DNA of 64,000 nt from Rehmannia glutinosa (taxonomy: Eukaryota > Streptophyta > Magnoliopsida > Lamiales > Orobanchaceae). Positions 43,149 through 54,769 of the stretch are shown here, piece by piece (the stretch's first letter is position 1; the number at the start of each line of letters is the position of its first letter). A program made the position numbers and the translations under genes. The DNA is taken from positions 62,001 to 126,000 of the forward strand of contig JABTTQ020003032.1 of NCBI GenBank assembly GCA_016081115.2, written 5' to 3'. Under the pieces are notes generated by a model that made no database searches, had not been told where the DNA came from, and saw only the letters and a program-made list of their open reading frames with translations.

Positions 43149-45450
43149 AATGAGTAAAAATACAACAAATATGTTTCTTCTTGAGCCTTGGCGCCTTTGT
43201 CGCTTTTTCTTGTTCTTCATCCGCCTTCCTCTTCTTGTCTTCTTCCCTTTTTCTTTTCTCATAATTCCTCTTGTGAGCCTGGTCTCTCCTCTTTCTCTCT
43301 TCATATGCTCTCATTTGCCTCGACGTTTTCTTCTTTTTGTTGCTCTGCAGCCTCCTCATTACGCCCGGCAAACTCTCATTCTCCGTTCTCTAACTCCCGC
43401 CAAAGATATGAGATCCTTTTTAGGGGATCAATATATCGTGTGTCCTTAGGTTTTCTTGGTGTAATGCCTCTTCCTCTTCCACTAGACCTTCCTTTTCCTC
43501 TTCCAGAGTCACCGCTCCGGGAATTTGTTGACTAGCCGAGCCTGCCCAGAGTCGGTGACCACCGGATCGAGTCTCATTTTGTCTCGGCTATTTGAACAAC
43601 TTCTAACCCTTTTGCACAAGACAATTCCCATGCTTTTTCAAGATTTATTCCCTTAAAATATCCTTCCGACTTGAGAGTTTCAAACTCCTCAAGTGACCTT
43701 GGCTCGAGCTGGATGGGAACATATTTTTCGGTTGAGTCCGAGAACTTTTTTCTTTGGTGAACGGAGGCATCCCTCCTGGCGGACCTTGGAACTTGGATCT
43801 TAAATCTTCAATACGACCATGCTACCTCCAATCAATTTCTTGTAATTCAACTTCTATTGCACTCGCGATTTTGAAGGGCCAACTCTTTTTTCATTAGCGA
43901 GACATCTCATTCGGCAACTAAGAGTGGAGAGAGCTAGTAGATAAGCCAACTTGAGATTTATTCCGCATAATTTTCAAGGGGTTGGGGGTGTTTTTGAGGA
44001 TTCTTCCCCTTACTATTGCTTCCTTCCTTCAGGCTATCTTCCCCTTTTTGGCATCATCATTACCAATTCTAAGAGTTTGAGGAGTTTGCGTCAAAAGCCA
44101 CGGTCAAGATTATCATGAGTGACCAAGTGAGATGCTCTCTATTCGATCTTAGAATCTTCATTTCTCGCTTTATTTCCATCAATTCGGCACGAATGGTTCT
44201 CGTGTTTTAAAGATCCAGTTTATGTTGAAGTCTTAGCGGCTCCAGTCACTTTATGTGTCCTCTCCAATCTGTCAATGTTGTCTCGTTGTCTCTGCTGGAA
44301 TTGAGCTTGCTCACCACACCAAATCACCAATTTTGCAAAAAGTGATTTAAAGTAGTTAACTTGCTCTCTTCCGAGTGCCCCGCGCATGGTCCATTCTCGA
44401 ATTCTCAAGATCGCTCCTTGGATTTCTCCGAAATCATGGCATTGTGGTTATCAATCCGTTGGTTGAGTGCAACAAAGCTTTTCTCCATTGCCTCCATATG
44501 AGCACACATGGCCTTGAAGGCTTTTCTCAAGTCAGTGCCTCGGTGGTGATCTTCGTAGACAGAGTCAAAGTCAAAACCAAATGGAACCACTCTCAAATCG
44601 TTTGAACTTGGAATTCTTCTATATTTATCTGTTGTGTAATTGGCACATTTTTCAGTCAGATTAGTTTCAGTGAAACTTCATCAACATATGGGAACATATC
44701 ATCAAATAGTCCAATAGGTACTGAGGAGGGTCCCACTCCTCCTTCGGGAGCCCTACCCTCAGTTCCCTAGCTTTGAGCTCGAGGTGCCTCAACTGTGTGA
44801 GTTGCTTCAGCAAACACAGCTGTGGTAGCATGTTGAGCTGACTGGGCTTCATTTGTCTCAATAACTTTGTTGGCTCCAGTGTTTACTTCCTCTTGAGTTG
44901 TTGTGGCCCCAGTCGCCTTAGCAATATCACGGGCTTGTGACGGCACCAATGGGGGTCGACTATCAACCAAAACAAACTTCGAAGAGGCAGCTATTTTACG
45001 AACCTTTTTCAATTTTGCCACATGTTCCATCTCAGTTGGATCACAAGGGGTTGACTCGGCTTCATTCTCTAAGTCAAGGGACTCCAGCTATACGTTTTTA
45101 TCTGAGTCATGCATCGCACTTATCTCTTCCAAATCAGTAGACTCAGATGTTGGCATTATGGGAACGGGCAATTTTCTTTTCTCTTGAGCAACACCCCTAG
45201 AAGTCTCAACCTCCTGGGGGCCTTCAGCAACGGTATCAACCGCTGCAAGGCCTTCAGTGTTCCCTTCTCAGACTAAGAAGCATTGGGTCTTTGTGGTGGC
45301 ATCCTTCAAGGTCTCAACCTCTTGGATTTCACTTTCATGACCAACGATCTCAAGCTGTTTTGATCTTTGTCCACCCCGTGCCTCGCCTATTTCAGACTTC
45401 CTCACCGCTGCGGTGTAGTTGGAACCTCGGTGAGACATCTTAACCATCAA
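43149..45450 (-). pseudogene. Unidentified minus-strand retroelement ORFs ('X')
   Basis: Several minus-strand pieces follow one another: 45450-45268 (starts MVKMSHRGSNYTAAVRKSE), 45030-44767, 44596-44405 (a likely coiled coil: AMCAHMEAMEKSF, then LNQRIDNHNAMI), 44408-44220 and 43371-43144 (very rich in Lys, Arg and Glu). They look like one decayed protein with a basic, helical C-terminus. I do not recognise the family; a retroelement Gag-like or 'plant transposon' protein is possible from context only. Confidence 0.4.
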
Positions 45451-45481
45451 AGCGTCATTAGTCCCATTCTATTGTTCGGTT

Positions 45482-46954
45482 TGTTTGATACATGTTTTTA
45501 TCTTAATTTTGATGATTTTGTTTTGCACCAAAACAATGTTTTTAATTGTTGTCCAAATACTCCTAAATGATTTAAAATGGTTTTAATATTTTCCGGAGTA
45601 TTTCTTCAAGTTTATTTTCGTCTAAATTGGACAACGCTTTTAATGATTTTACGTTATTGGGTTTTCACTCTCAAACGATGTTTCTAAATGTTGTCCTAAT
45701 ACTTCCGATCGGTTTAAAATATTTTTACTATATTTTCGGAGTATTTCTTGAGTTTTATTTTCGACAAATATTGGACAATATTTCTGCCGTGGTCGGCCGT
45801 AAATCTATAGGGCAACCCGTACTGAAGATGTTTTTAGAAACAGAAAATGAGACGGAAGCAAAAACAAGGTCGCCGGCCGCATCGGGCGTCGTCGGTCGGT
45901 CCGGTCCGCCGGTCGCCAGTGCGACGGACAGGAGTACTGCAAATGCGTTTGAAACAGAACACTTGATCTTTGCAAAAACCATGAGGGGGCGGTTGGGGTG
46001 ATGGTCGATCGGTCGAGGTGAGGCGTCGGCCGCCTGCCTGTGTTATTTTTTTGTGTATTTTTCCAACGTCTATTTATGTGCGGCCGGTCGCCTGTGTATT
46101 GACAAAAAAATATGACCGTTTGACAAAGAAACACATTTCCTTAAAATGTGGGATTGATTTCTAACAGCTATATTCTTGATTTTAATTGTATTTTTCTGTA
46201 GATTTTCAATCCCCAAGAGGAGCCTATGCTTGATCAATCATCTCCTATAAATAGAGGAAGTTTTGGAGCAACCTACACAACAATTGAGATACAACACAAC
46301 AAGATACACTTCAAGCAAACACTTGGTCTTTCATTGTTATTATTCTTGTTGTAAAATTGCCTAGCTTATCACTTTCACATCTTTGAGGTCTAGGCTTTTC
46401 TTGATTACACTTCGCACTCAAATTGTATTATTCATTATTGAGTTGTAATCTTGATTTTTGGTTATCATTCAAACACAAGATATCCTTGTGAGTGTTCTTG
46501 TGGTAAGAGCACACTTGGATGATCTAGGTGATAGGTACAAAAAGATTGTGGTAATCTTCTTATTGAGGTGTTGAAGAATTTGGTTGAAGATTGTGGTAAT
46601 CTTCACAAGGTGCCGTTGAAGGAAGATTGTGGTAATCTTCAAAGGGAGATTGTGGTAATCTCCAAAGGTGGTGTTGAAGAAGAGTGTGGTGCTCTTCAAG
46701 GTGTTGTAAGTTGAATTTGTATTAATTTTGGTAATTAATAAAATTCTTTTTCTTTTCGAAATCCATCCCGGATATACTGGGGTGGTAGAGGATTAGGCCC
46801 TAGGTGGGTTGAACCTCTTTAAATCAACGTGTGTTGTTTACATTCCGCACCTTTATTATTTTGTTTGAGCATTCGATTGTCAAAAGAGGGCGAAATCGAA
46901 AAGATGGAGATAATCTATTCACCCCCTCTAGATTATCGTAGCCGCTGACTTACA
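45482..46954 (+). repeat. Element C LTR, copy 1
   Basis: TGTTTGATACATG to GACTTACA, A-type LTR family. TATAAATAG at 46246-46254, AATAAA at 46737-46742. The flanking 5-mers CGGTT and CAGTT resemble a target duplication within X. No PBS follows; the next bases continue X. Confidence 0.85.
46474..46742 (+). other. Hairpin array of C LTR, copy 1
   Basis: Includes CACAAG/CTTGTG with loop ATATC (46474-46490), GTGTTCTT/AAGAGCAC with loop GTGGT (46492-46512; compare GTATTCTT/AAGAATAC in A, an A-T to G-C exchange plus one G-T pair), AAGATT/AATCTT, two GAAGATT/AATCTTC, GGAGATT/AATCTCC, GAAGAG/CTCTTC and the poly(A) hairpin TTAATT/AATTAA. One member (the TTGGT-loop hairpin) has lost its right half. Confidence 0.8.
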
Positions 46955-47322
46955 CAGTTTGGGTCTCACATTCACCTCCTAAATTCAATTTATTGACGTC
47001 TCCTATAGCCTCCTCCAACCCGATTGTAGTGTGTTCGATTTTGCCTTTAGTGGTGTACAGCTGAATCACAAGCTTGATGGGGTCAATCGACACTTGAGAC
47101 TCGGTTGCTCCCTTTGAGTTTTCAACCATCCGGGCGGTTGCCTCAACAACTTCAATAGGGCGTGGCTCAATTAGGTTGCCCACTACATCTTCATCCCTAA
47201 CTTCATTCCCGGCCTCCCGGATTGTCCTTCCGAGTGAGATGGTGAGGTTGTGGCTTCGATTGAGCTCAAAGTTTAAAGAATAGCATGGGTTTGGAGAAAT
47301 TTGGATAGAAAATTTTCCAGGA
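46955..47322 (-). pseudogene. X fragment between C LTR and C gag, copy 1
   Basis: Minus-strand frame with GNLIEPRPIEVVEATARMV and ESQVSIDPIKLVIQLY; it continues the X sequence interrupted by the LTR. It joins C gag abruptly at about 47322. Repeated at 52768-53133. Confidence 0.55.
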
Positions 47323-47870
47323 CCTAATGTTGTTAATCATATGAAAAAGGGTCAAGTCACTATGCATATTGGTCATTATGCTCCTAGAATTATTACTTGT
47401 TTTTATTGTGGCAAAAGGGTCATACGGCTAATTCTTGTCGGGCTAGAAATAGCTCTAAATATTGTTGGAGACCTAAAAGTCTCAAAGCTAATCTTAAAGG
47501 ACCCAAACACATGAGGGTACCACAAAACAATGTGCTATTAGGTACCGGCAAAGCAAAAATCGGAGAAAATTCATGCCACCAAGAAAACATCAAATGAACG
47601 TTTCATTTGATCAAAGAAGGAGAAACTACTCTCAACAAAGCCAATTTCAAGAAGAGCGTATAATCAAAAATGGGAAGAACACAATCCTTGGAAATGGCAA
47701 AGACATCATCAACAAGATGATTTTCAAAGAAGAAGAAACCATCAACCATGGGAAGGTAACCAAACTTGGAAATGGAGAAGTCATCATCAACAAAGTGACT
47801 TCTCAATGGGAAGATATCATCAACAATGGGAAAGACACAACCCATGGAAACGGCATAATTGGTAAACCGT
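47323..47870 (+). pseudogene. Element C gag C-terminal fragment, copy 1
   Basis: Begins mid-gag (PNVVNHMKKGQ-like) and holds the zinc knuckle at about 47394-47437. One A is missing in the GGCAAAAGGG run, so the knuckle is frameshifted, unlike copy 2. Then the RAPKSLKANLKGPKHMRVPQN-like segment (R/K-rich) and tail. Confidence 0.78.
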
Positions 47871-48739
47871 ATCTCCCCATTTGTATATGCATTTTTTCTA
47901 TGCATACTTTTAATTGTGTCTTAATTGCAAAATGAATTTTCAAGTATTTTTTTAATAGGTCTCTTATATATTTATGAGTTTCAAATTTTTTTTAAAAAAA
48001 AGAGACCTTGCATGATTTTCTAAAACTCTTGAGCATTTTATTAGACTTATGTGGCTTATTATCTCTTATGAAATCTTATAGCATAAGCTCTTTTTGTTAT
48101 CTCATATTATTTGCCTACACTTGAATTTTCTATGAAAATGTTGTCTAAGAATTGTGTAGGATACATATTTCATACTCATTGGCTATTACGTCATCAAGTT
48201 TCTTAAACCATCGAGGTATGACTACTCGTATTTGTCTTTAAACTCGATATTATGCTTATGCACATATCTTTCAAGATATTTCATTTTGACCCCTTAAGTG
48301 CCCCTAATTGATCTTGCAAATATTTTCTTTTAAAAAAAAAGGCACTACGTGTTTAGTCTCGATTTTATCGTTTATATGTTTTCCCAAAACCCATATTTGT
48401 TGGATATAGTCCAAACTTATATTTTTGCAAAGTTTTAAAACTTTTGGGGTAAAAAATCGAATTTTGGAAAACTCTGGGAGAAAGAAAAATCACCTGGGAC
48501 GGTCGCAGCGGGCGACCAGTCGCCCTGCACCTCGACCGGTCGCCCCATACCTCGACCGGTCGCCCAGGCCAATTTTTCAACTTAAAACTTTCTGTCTTCG
48601 TTTCAAAACAGAACACAGAAAAATCCCCAAACCCTTGCTGCGCGTAAAATCATCCCCTTTTCTCTAGAATCTTCAATTCTTCATCATTTTTCACGATTCT
48701 TGTTGCTAATCTTCTTATTTTCACAAGAATCTTACATAT
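47871..48739 (+). other. Element C filler, RT-RH scrap and GC-rich leader of the env-like ORF
   Basis: 47871-48290 is homologous to the filler of A and B. From about 48288 to 48370 scraps of the RT-RH boundary follow, but no real RT. 48490-48570 is a GC-rich block with CGACCGGTCGCCC repeated, then a UTR-like stretch leading to the ATG at 48740. Confidence 0.6.
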
Positions 48740-50076
48740 ATGGCTCCTCCTAGAAATTCCACCGATCAAAATCCCACTTCTAAGAGAAGAAAGGGCGGAG
48801 AGGGTACTTCGAGAAATCGGCGAGACGAAGCCGAACAAAGGGATATTCGAGCCGCTCAAAGAAACGTGGCTCAAGAAGGTGATGATGTTCAAAATCCCAT
48901 TCTCTCTCGGGCCCAAATTACCGAGCTTCGCGGAACAATTTCGCTCGAAAATTGCCGTTGGGCGAAAGGTAAAAAATCTCTTGTTACTCAAGCTCCAAAT
49001 TCTCGCAATGCTCTTAATTTCATCAATAAGTATGCGGAATGGTACTATGAGGATTCGGGGATGGGAGGTAAATCTATTGCTCGGACTAAAATGTGTCGTT
49101 TTAGTTCATTTACAAATGAGTATCCTACTATAAGAGGATTTTTGAGGAGCAAGGTTGGATGTATTTATGGGAGCATGCTTATGTGTTGTATGATGATGAT
49201 ATTATCCAACTCTTTTATGCCAATATGTGGGTCGAATATGATAATGATAGAAAGCCGATTGCCGTTAATTCGCTTATAAAGGGTCGTCATTTTAGATGGA
49301 CTCCCAATGATATTTGCCGGCTTTTACATGTTAGAGAAGGTGGTTGGGATTATTTCTCTTGTGGGACTTGGAATGATGAAATGTTGGGGGTGTCGATGAA
49401 AGAAGTTAAGACGTATTTGGGAGTATGGCCAAAGTATTCCTTGTTGGCAATGACACTTGAGCATCGCATTTTATCGGTCATTGTCGCATATTGCATTTGT
49501 GGTAAGTCGGGAAAGATGCCTAGCAATATGGATTACTTTTTGACTTATAAGATTGCTAGGAGGGAACCACTTAACTTTGGTGCCATACTTATTCAATGTC
49601 TAATCGAGTCCATTACTCAAGGTAATAAGAAGTTGGTTATGGGAAATTGGATTTGTAAACTTCTTATTCAATCGGGACTACCTTCGTCGGAGTGTAACTC
49701 GGAGGTATTTCAAAACGACTTTGACATTGATAACATCACCCAAATGGTCACTATGCGCAAGAACATGGAAATCCGACCAACCAAAATGGCGAGAGGAAGA
49801 GGTCAAGAGTCTCCCGATCCTAATGACTTCTTTGATGACGCCGGGGCCGCAAGATTGGTGGAAGAAGGCGAACCGAGCAATCCGGAGGGTAATACCGGTA
49901 CTCAACCGCCTAGGAGGTATACTCAAGCCGAATTTGATGAGATGAGGGCTTTTCATGAGACGAGGTATGAGGCTTTGGAGCAAAAGACCTCCAAAATGCA
50001 AAAGTCTATCGGCAAGTTAAAGAAATTCATCAAGGACTTAATTCCCGGATCTTGCTTCTCCTCGGATGAGGAATGA
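48740..50076 (+). pseudogene. Env-like / 'plant transposon protein' ORF of element C, one frameshift
   Basis: Two overlapping frames (48740 to about 49130 and about 49130-50076) read as one protein of roughly 440 residues with a single frameshift. The N-terminus is basic and hydrophilic (nuclear-signal-like SKRRKGGEG). The middle carries WTPNDICRLLHVREGGW, LAMTLEHRILSVIVAYCICG and ILIQCLIESITQG, resembling a conserved plant retroelement protein often named putative plant transposon protein. The C-terminus is acidic with a predicted coiled coil (RYEALEQKTSKMQKSIGKL). No signal peptide or clear transmembrane segment, so a true envelope is doubtful. It lies between pol position and PPT, where SIRE-like copia elements carry an extra ORF. 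Confidence 0.6.
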
Positions 50077-51295
50077 TGTTACCCCACCCCTTTACTTTCT
50101 AGCATTTTCATTTAAGTTGCTTTGTACTTTTATGAACTTCTATAAAACTCATTTGTACTAATGATATTTGCTTGTTTTCTTAAAGGGTTTAAATTGCAAG
50201 TTGATAATGACTTGTGGATGATCATGTTTTTGATGGAGTATTTGATGGTAAAAATACTCTAATTTAAGCATTGTTTGATAATTGGTGTGAAGTACTTGAT
50301 GGTAAAAGTGCTTCTCTTAATGCCTTGTTCATTATGCTTAGTTGGATATGTTGGGACATTTGATACATGTATTGTTGAAAGCATGATTTATTACTTGTTG
50401 AATGCTCTAATTTTTGGTATTTGAAATGCCTTGATCATTCTTAGCTTATCTCAATTGGGTTGAACCCTTGAGAATCTTTTTAAGCCTCTTATTTGTTGAA
50501 CAAATTGTTGCATATGGTGCATATGATCTTTTTTTGAGATTTGGAATGAGGTTGATTGATGATATGAAAATCTTTGGCTTGAACCATTTACAAATGTTAT
50601 ATACAACCTCTTCTATTTTTAAAGCACTCAAGGTGTTTGTTAAAATGTCGCTATGAAACTTTCAACTTCTACATGATTCTCTTGCTTCAAAATGTCTTAA
50701 AATCTTTTTGAAATCATGTTTTAGCTTACTAATAAGCTCATGGATCTTTTATGTTACATTTCTCCCATTTTTCTTGGTTTTTAAGCCTAAATTGCTAAAT
50801 GGTTGATAAACCATTTCTTTGCGCACTTTGATATTCTTCTATGATGTTTCTATCATCCTAACATTCTTTTGATGATTCCAAAGGGGAGAAACAGGATATT
50901 GGCTCATTAGTTCAAAGAAGCTAATAAAAGCTTGTCATAAAAGCTATAAGCTATGGCTCATAAAAGCCATAAGTTGTGATTTGTTCTTAGTCCAATTGTT
51001 GCTTGATGGACTTATATTATTGTTTAATGTTGTTTTGTGACAGGGGAGCTTATAAGCTCTTGAACAAATTGTAAAAGCTAAAGCTTTTAGCTTATGGATT
51101 ATTGCTCTTACATTATTCTTGATGTGCTTGTTGATAGGGGAGCTTGTGCTTTTTTGAAAATATTTACTCCCTACTTGGTTGCTTTAATATTTTTGGAAAT
51201 TTTGGTCGCTTCCAAATGGTCAAATGTTTTTGGGAAAATCACTTCTAAAATTGCTCTCTTAGTTTGTGTAAAAATTGTTTTGGTTTGTAATCATC
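50077..51295 (+). other. Element C 3' non-coding region
   Basis: AT-rich. From about 50443 (CTCAATTGGGTTGAACCC) it is collinear with A (about 5791) and B (about 16441), including internal purine tracts at about 51042 and 51136. The first 360 bp are unique to C. Confidence 0.55.
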
Positions 51296-51308
51296 AAAAA
51301 GGGGGAGA
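51296..51308 (+). promoter_or_regulatory. Element C polypurine tract
   Basis: AAAAAGGGGGAGA directly before the LTR at 51310. Confidence 0.8.
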
Positions 51309-51309
51309 T

Positions 51310-52767
51310 TGTTTGATACATGTTTTTATCTTAATTTTGATGATTTTGTTTTGCACCAAAACAATGTTTTTAATTGTTGTCCAAATACTCCTAAATGATT
51401 TAAAATGGTTTTAATATTTTCCGAGTATTTCTTCAAGTTTATTTTCGTCTAAATTGGACAACGCTTTTAATGATTTTACGTTATTGGGTTTTCACTCTCA
51501 AACGATGTTTCTAAATGTTGTCCTAATACTTCCGATCGGTTTAAAATATTTTTACTATATTTTCGGAGTATTTCTTGAGTTTTATTTTTGACAAATATTG
51601 GACAATATTTATGTCTCGTATCGGCCGTCGCCTCTATAGGGCAACCCGTACCGAAGATGTTTTTAGAAAAGAAAATGAGACGGAAGCAAAAACAAGCAAA
51701 GTCGCCGTGCGCAGGCATCGATCCGGTCGGTCGGCCGGCCGCCAGTGCGGCCAGTACACTGCAAGTGCGTTTGAAAGCAGAACACTTGATCTTTGCAAAA
51801 ACCATGAGGGGACGGTTGGGGTGATGGTCGCCGGCCGAGGTAGCGTCAACCGTCGCCTGTTATTTTTGTGTATTTTTCCAACGTCTATTTATGTGCGGCA
51901 TCGCCTCGCGTGTATTGATGAAAAAAATATGACCGTTTTGACAAACACATTTCCTTAAAATGTGGGATTGATTTCTAACAGCTATATTCTTGATTTTAAT
52001 TGTATTTTTCTGTAGATTTTCAATCCCCAAGAGAGCCTATGCTTGATCAATCATCTCCTATAAATAGAGGAAGTTTTGGAGCAACCTACACAACAATTGA
52101 GATACAACACAACAAGATACACTTCAAGCAAACACTTGGTCTTTCATTGTTATTATTCTTGTTGTAAAATTGCCTAGCTTATCACTTTCACATCTTTGAG
52201 GTCTAGGCTTTTCTTGATTACACTTCGCACTCAAATTGTATTATTCATTATTGAGTTGTAATCTTGATTTTTGGTTATCATTCAAACACAAGATATCCTT
52301 GTGAGTGTTCTTGTGGTAAGAGCACACTTGGATGATCTAGGTGATAGGTACAAGAAGATTGTGGTAATCTTCTTATTGAGGTGTTGAAGAATTTGGTTGA
52401 AGATTGTGGTAATCTTCACAAGGTGCCGTTGAAGGAAGATTGTGGTAATCTTCAAAGGAGATTGTGGTAATCTCCAAAGGTGGTGTTGAAGAAGAGTGTG
52501 GTGCTCTTCAAGGTGTTGTAAGTTGAATTTGTATTAATTTTGGTAATTAATAAAATTCTTTTTCTTTTCGAAATCCATCCCGGATATCTTTGGGGTGGTA
52601 GAGGATTAGGCCCTAGGTGGGTTGAACCTCTTTAAATCAACGTGTGTTGTTTACATTCCGCACCTTTATTATTTTGTTTGAGCATTCGATTGTCAAAAGA
52701 GGGCGAAATCGAAAAGATGGAGATAATCTATTCACCCCCTCTAGATTATCGTAGCGCTTGACTTACA
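51310..52767 (+). repeat. Element C LTR, copy 2
   Basis: TGTTTGATACATG to GACTTACA, close to copy 1 (45482-46954) apart from small indels and U3 substitutions. TATAAATAG at 52059-52067, hairpin array at 52287-52554 (here the third hairpin is fully paired, AAGAAGATT/AATCTTCTT), AATAAA at 52549-52554. Confidence 0.88.
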
Positions 52768-53133
52768 GTTTGGGTCTCACATTCACCTCCTAAATTCAAT
52801 TTATTGACGTCTCCTATAGCCTCCTCCAACCCGATTGTAGTGTGTTGATTTTGCCTTTAGCTGGTGTACCAAAGTGAATCACTTGATGGGGTCAATCGAC
52901 ACTTGAGACTCGGTTGCTCCCTTTGAGTTTTCAACCATCCGGGCGGTTGCCTCAACAACTTCAATAGGGCGTGGCTCAATTAGGTTGCCCACTACATCTT
53001 CATCCCTAACTTCATTCCCGGCCTCCCGGATTGTCCTTCTCCGAGTGAGATGGTGAGGTTGTGGCTTCGATTGAGCTCAAAGTTTAAAGAATAGCATGGG
53101 TTTGGAGAAATTTGGATAGAAAATTTTCCAGGA
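52768..53133 (-). pseudogene. X fragment, copy 2
   Basis: Same sequence as 46955-47322, including the junction into gag, with small indels (around 52845-52880). Confidence 0.55.
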
Positions 53134-54096
53134 CCTAATGTTGTTAATCATATGAAAAAGGGTCAAGTCACTATGCATATTGGTCATTATGCTCCTAGAA
53201 TTATTACTTGTTTTTATTGTGGCAAAAAGGGTCATACGGCTAATTCTTGTCGGGCTAGAAATAGCTCTAAATATTGTTGGAGACCTAAAAGTCTCAAAGC
53301 TAATCTTAAAGGACCCAAACACATGAGGGTACCACAAAACAATGTGCTATTAGGTACCCGCAAAGCAAAAATCGGAGAAAATTCATGCCACCAAGAAAAC
53401 ATCAAATGAACGTTTCATTTGATCAAAGAAGAGAAACTACTCTCAACAAAGCCAATTTCCAAGAAGAGCGTATAATCAAAAATGGGAAGAACACAATCCT
53501 TGGAAATGGCAAAGACATCATCAACAAGATGATTTTCAAAGAAGAAGAAACCATCAACCATGGGAAGGTAACCAAACTTGGAAATGGAGAAGTCATCATC
53601 AACAAAGTGACTTCTCGGGGAAGATATCATCAACAATGGGAAAGACACAACCCATGGAAACGGCATAATTGGTAAACCGTATCTCCCCATTTGTATATGC
53701 ATTTTTTCTATGCATACTTTTAATGTGTCTTAATTGCAAAATGAATTTTCAAGTATTTTTTTAATAGGTCTCTTATATATTTATGAGTTTCAAATTTTTT
53801 TTAAAAAAAAGAGACCTTGCATGATTTTCTAAAACTCTTGAGCATTTTATTAGACTTATGTGGCTTATTATCTCTTATGAAATCTTATAGCATAAGCTCT
53901 TTTTGTTATCTCATATTATTTGCCTACACTTGAATTTTCTATGAAAATGTTGTCTAAGAATTGTGTAGGATACATATTTCATACTCATTGGCTATTACGT
54001 CATCAAGTTTCTTAAACCATCGAGGTATGTCTACTCGTATTTTTCTTTAAACTCGATATTATGTTTATGCACATATCTTTCAAGATATTTCATTTT
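53134..54096 (+). pseudogene. Element C gag fragment and filler, copy 2
   Basis: Copy of 47323-48287. The CCHC knuckle CFYCGKKGHTANSC is intact here (about 53208-53250). A shift near 53430 changes the frame of the tail. Homology to copy 1 ends abruptly at 54096. Confidence 0.78.
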
Positions 54097-54769
54097 ATTA
54101 GATCTTTCAAAATATTTTCAAGATATTAGCTTCCAAGATCTCCATGCGCATACGATCTATCTTCGATTTCTGGATATCTTTGGGGATAATGGATGAACAT
54201 CATCATCTTGCATAGGCTCTTTTTAGTCTTCTTCTACCTCAACAACAAGTATCGACGGCGAGGTAAAACAATCGAATCATCTTGATTGTATCGCTTGTGT
54301 CTTGTCCAATCTGCACCTTTGATTGTATCGATTTGTGTCTTGTCCAACTGCACCTTTGATTGTATGAGTGTGTCTTTTCAAGAATAACCGACTTCTCTTG
54401 ATTATGTTTTGTTTCTTGTTGTTTTGTGGGCCTCCTTGTATCTTGTTTAGATGTACGTGGTTGGGCAACCGCTGAGTTTCTTCAACAGTGATGCTTTGCA
54501 CACCATCGCCATCCTTTAGTTTCTTTGCTCGTGACAACAACTTTTCGTTCTCATTTGTGGATGATACAATCGCTCTATAGCTTTGGTAGTCGCCCACGAT
54601 CCTCCACCTAGTCCTTCGGAGAGGAACTTCCGACTCAACTTATCCTAGCTCCTCAACCGTGAATAATGTCTTTTTTGTCTTCTTTTTCTTACCACGGTGG
54701 CTTGGGAGGCGCAGAATCGTTTCTCTTCTTTCTTACAACATGGGAGGGAGTGGAACATGTTTTGGTGAG
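54097..54769 (-). other. Unidentified segment with short tandem repeat
   Basis: Minus-strand frame at 54597-54277 without recognised domain. At 54277-54370 a unit of about 45 bp (GATTGTATCG, TTGTGTCTTGTCCAA, CTGCACCTTT) is repeated twice and partly a third time, so part of the frame is repeat-derived. Probably part of the X element. Confidence 0.4.

Noticed and set aside
48740..50076. A true viral-type envelope gene
   Set aside because: No signal peptide, transmembrane anchor or fusion features visible; kept only as env-like by position.
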